DNA from: Gammaproteobacteria bacterium | GTDB taxonomy: Bacteria; Pseudomonadota; Gammaproteobacteria; Xanthomonadales; SZUA-36 | Direction of reading: 5' to 3' | DNA: 64,000 bases | Assembly: GCA_021772935.1 (NCBI GenBank) | Contig: JAJFLA010000049.1 | Location: 124,001-188,000 of the forward strand | In this document: piece by piece, positions 62,497 through 64,000 of the stretch | How the letters are laid out: every line of letters starts with the position of its first letter | Numbering within the stretch: the stretch's first letter is position 1 | Translations under genes and position numbers: made by a program | Notes under the pieces: model-generated | The model's database searches: none | Told to the model about the DNA's origin: nothing | Seen by the model: the letters and a program-made list of their open reading frames with translations, nothing else

Positions 62497-64000
62497 CTAT
62501 TCTTCTTGTGGCAACCACTTGGCAATGGTTGAGAACAGATTGTCTGGGTTAACTGGCTTGGCAACAAAGTCGTTCATTCCGGCCTCCAGACAGGCTTGTC
62601 GATCTTCGGTGAAAACATTCGCAGTCATTGCCAGGATGGGCAGATCATTTTGACTGGCTGAAGAATCCGTCAAGGTACGAATCAAACGAGTTGCTTCCAG
62701 ACCATCCATCACTGGCATCTGGACATCCATCAGGATAAGGTCATAGGTGGTGGATTGAACCATGGTAAGAGCCTGCTGGCCATTTTCTGCTGTATCGGTC
62801 ACTAAGTCCTTACTGTTCAATAAAGCTAATGCGACTTCACGGTTGATCAGATTGTCTTCGACCAACAGTATACGAGAGCCAGCATGACTGGAACGAAGTT
62901 GCACCTCTGAGGAAGTATCATCGTTTTGCGAGCCATCGCTGAGCCCCAGCAGGGCCGTAAACCAAAAAGTGCTACCTTTACCCAGTTCACTTTCGGCGCC
63001 CACTTCACCACCCATCAGTTGAGCCAGGTGACTGGTGATAGAGAGACCCAGGCCGGTGCCACCGTGTCGACGTGTGGTCGACACATCCGCCTGCTCAAAG
63101 GGATCAAAAAGACGGAACAGCTGGTCAGGTTCGATGCCCATACCTGTGTCCTGAACTTCGAATCGTAACAGAACCTCATCAGTGAACTTGGCCAGTGTTT
63201 TTGCTCGCAGAAAAATTGTTCCCTCGTCAGTAAACTTGACAGCATTACTGGCAAAGTTAAGCAAGGATTGGCGCAGACGAGTCAAGTCTCCACGAAGCCA
63301 GCTGGGCACTTCGCTTGTATCTACTTCAAAACCCAGACCTTTGGCCACTGCCTGCTCTTTCAGCAGATCCTGTACATGATCGAATAAAGAATCCAGATGA
63401 AAATCTGATTGTTCAAGCAGTAGCTTACCCGCCTCGATTTTGGAAATGTCCAGAATGTCGTTGATGATGGCCAACAGATGTCCGGCTGAGGCATCAATTT
63501 TGGTAAGCTTTTCTACTTGTTCCGGGCTGGGTTCGGCTCGTTGTAACAGGTGTGTCAGTCCTATAATTGCGTTCATGGGTGTACGTATTTCATGACTCAT
63601 ATTGGCCAGAAATGAGCTCTTCGCCTGGTTGGCGGTTTCTGCCCGTTTTCTTGCTTCGGCTAATTGCGCGGTTCTTTCCTCCACCAGTGTTTCAAGGTTA
63701 TGGCGGTGGTCGTCCAGTTCCTTGGCGAGTTGTTTTTTCTGCGTGATATCCTCATTGATCGCCACATAATGGGTGATTTCGTTGTCGGGATTATGAATAG
63801 GGGTGATACTTGCTCGCTCGATGTATTCGCTACCATCCTTACGTTTATTATGGAACTCACCACGCCAGGATTTGTTGTAGTTCAGTGCTTTCCACAAAGA
63901 GAGGTAGGTTTCCGACGGTGTCTTGCCCGATTGTAGTATTTGTGGGTTCTTGCCTAATAATTCTTCCAGTTGATAACCGGTGGCGTTCAAAAAGGCCTCG
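62497..64000 (-). CDS. PAS-containing hybrid sensor histidine kinase (5' end outside window)
   Basis: At least 500 residues, incomplete at the N-terminus. In order: the end of a PAS domain ([22 protein letters not shown], then [16 protein letters not shown]), a coiled coil, HisKA with [20 protein letters not shown], HATPase_c ([31 protein letters not shown]), and a C-terminal receiver ([18 protein letters not shown], phosphoacceptor in [14 protein letters not shown]). Signal unknown; the next phosphorelay partner, if any, is not in the window. Confidence 0.93.
   Translation of the reverse strand, partial: EAFLNATGYQLEELLGKNPQILQSGKTPSETYLSLWKALNYNKSWRGEFHNKRKDGSEYIERASITPIHNPDNEITHYVAINEDITQKKQLAKELDDHRHNLETLVEERTAQLAEARKRAETANQAKSSFLANMSHEIRTPMNAIIGLTHLLQRAEPSPEQVEKLTKIDASAGHLLAIINDILDISKIEAGKLLLEQSDFHLDSLFDHVQDLLKEQAVAKGLGFEVDTSEVPSWLRGDLTRLRQSLLNFASNAVKFTDEGTIFLRAKTLAKFTDEVLLRFEVQDTGMGIEPDQLFRLFDPFEQADVSTTRRHGGTGLGLSITSHLAQLMGGEVGAESELGKGSTFWFTALLGLSDGSQNDDTSSEVQLRSSHAGSRILLVEDNLINREVALALLNSKDLVTDTAENGQQALTMVQSTTYDLILMDVQMPVMDGLEATRLIRTLTDSSASQNDLPILAMTANVFTEDRQACLEAGMNDFVAKPVNPDNLFSTIAKWLPQEE

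Noticed and set aside
1-64000. tRNA genes, rRNA, CRISPR arrays, prophage or integrase genes
   Set aside because: None was recognised on reading both strands; small tRNAs cannot be excluded fully by eye.

Overview
The window reads as one chromosomal stretch of a Gram-negative gammaproteobacterium. Supporting this are outer-membrane families (two FadL-like barrels, a porin, a BamC-like lipoprotein, a BepA-like M48 protease), EpmA, the dapA-bamC order, PstCAB-PhoU with PhoBR, CpxRA with a Spy-like protein, and a complete phenylacetyl-CoA epoxidase operon. Genus cannot be fixed from sequence alone. No rRNA, tRNA or CRISPR array was seen. Both ends cut genes: a membrane protein C-terminus at 1-170 and a hybrid histidine kinase at 62497-64000.

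Layout. 0.2-5.0 kb: acetyltransferase, HExxH protein, a NarL-type two-component pair, two small envelope proteins and an M14-like peptidase. 5.1-10.7 kb: a tightly overlapping six-gene operon with a Gld-like ABC exporter, DUF4340, DUF423 and an AlkA-like glycosylase. 10.8-12.6 kb: a SecB-like protein, a 165-bp MITE-like element and a GNAT-VanY fusion abutted by that element. 12.6-20.2 kb: phosphate uptake, with Pit/DUF47 divergent from PstCAB-PhoU. 20.2-35.9 kb: an envelope metal and redox block. It holds a TrmB-like regulator facing an operon of a Tat-exported multicopper oxidase, a Sco-like protein lacking its copper ligands and a 723-residue secreted protein of unknown family. CusB/CusA, a DsbA-like protein, an SNase-cytochrome c5 fusion, a small HTH protein, and Spy/CpxRA with a perfect CpxR box follow. 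35.9-41.5 kb: EpmA, a porin, PstS and PhoRB with Pho boxes. 41.5-51.9 kb: housekeeping and envelope genes. 52.0-55.7 kb: a FadL barrel, an ArsR-type repressor with the cysteine spacing of persulfide sensors, a metallo-beta-lactamase protein that seems to have lost its middle, and a persulfide-dioxygenase-like enzyme. 55.7-62.3 kb: the paa operon (paaABCDE, paaX, a FadJ-like bifunctional enzyme).

How it fits together. Phosphate genes sit on both sides of the metal block. PhoB-type boxes precede pstC, pstS and phoB, so the split halves are probably one regulon. The metal block looks like periplasmic Cu(I) handling: CusA keeps its three Cu(I) methionines at E. coli spacing, a multicopper oxidase lies beside it, and disulfide and envelope-stress functions follow. 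The least explained part is the multicopper oxidase / ligand-less Sco / 723-aa protein operon, which is the best candidate here for an undescribed system. All family calls were made by eye from motifs; no database search was run.
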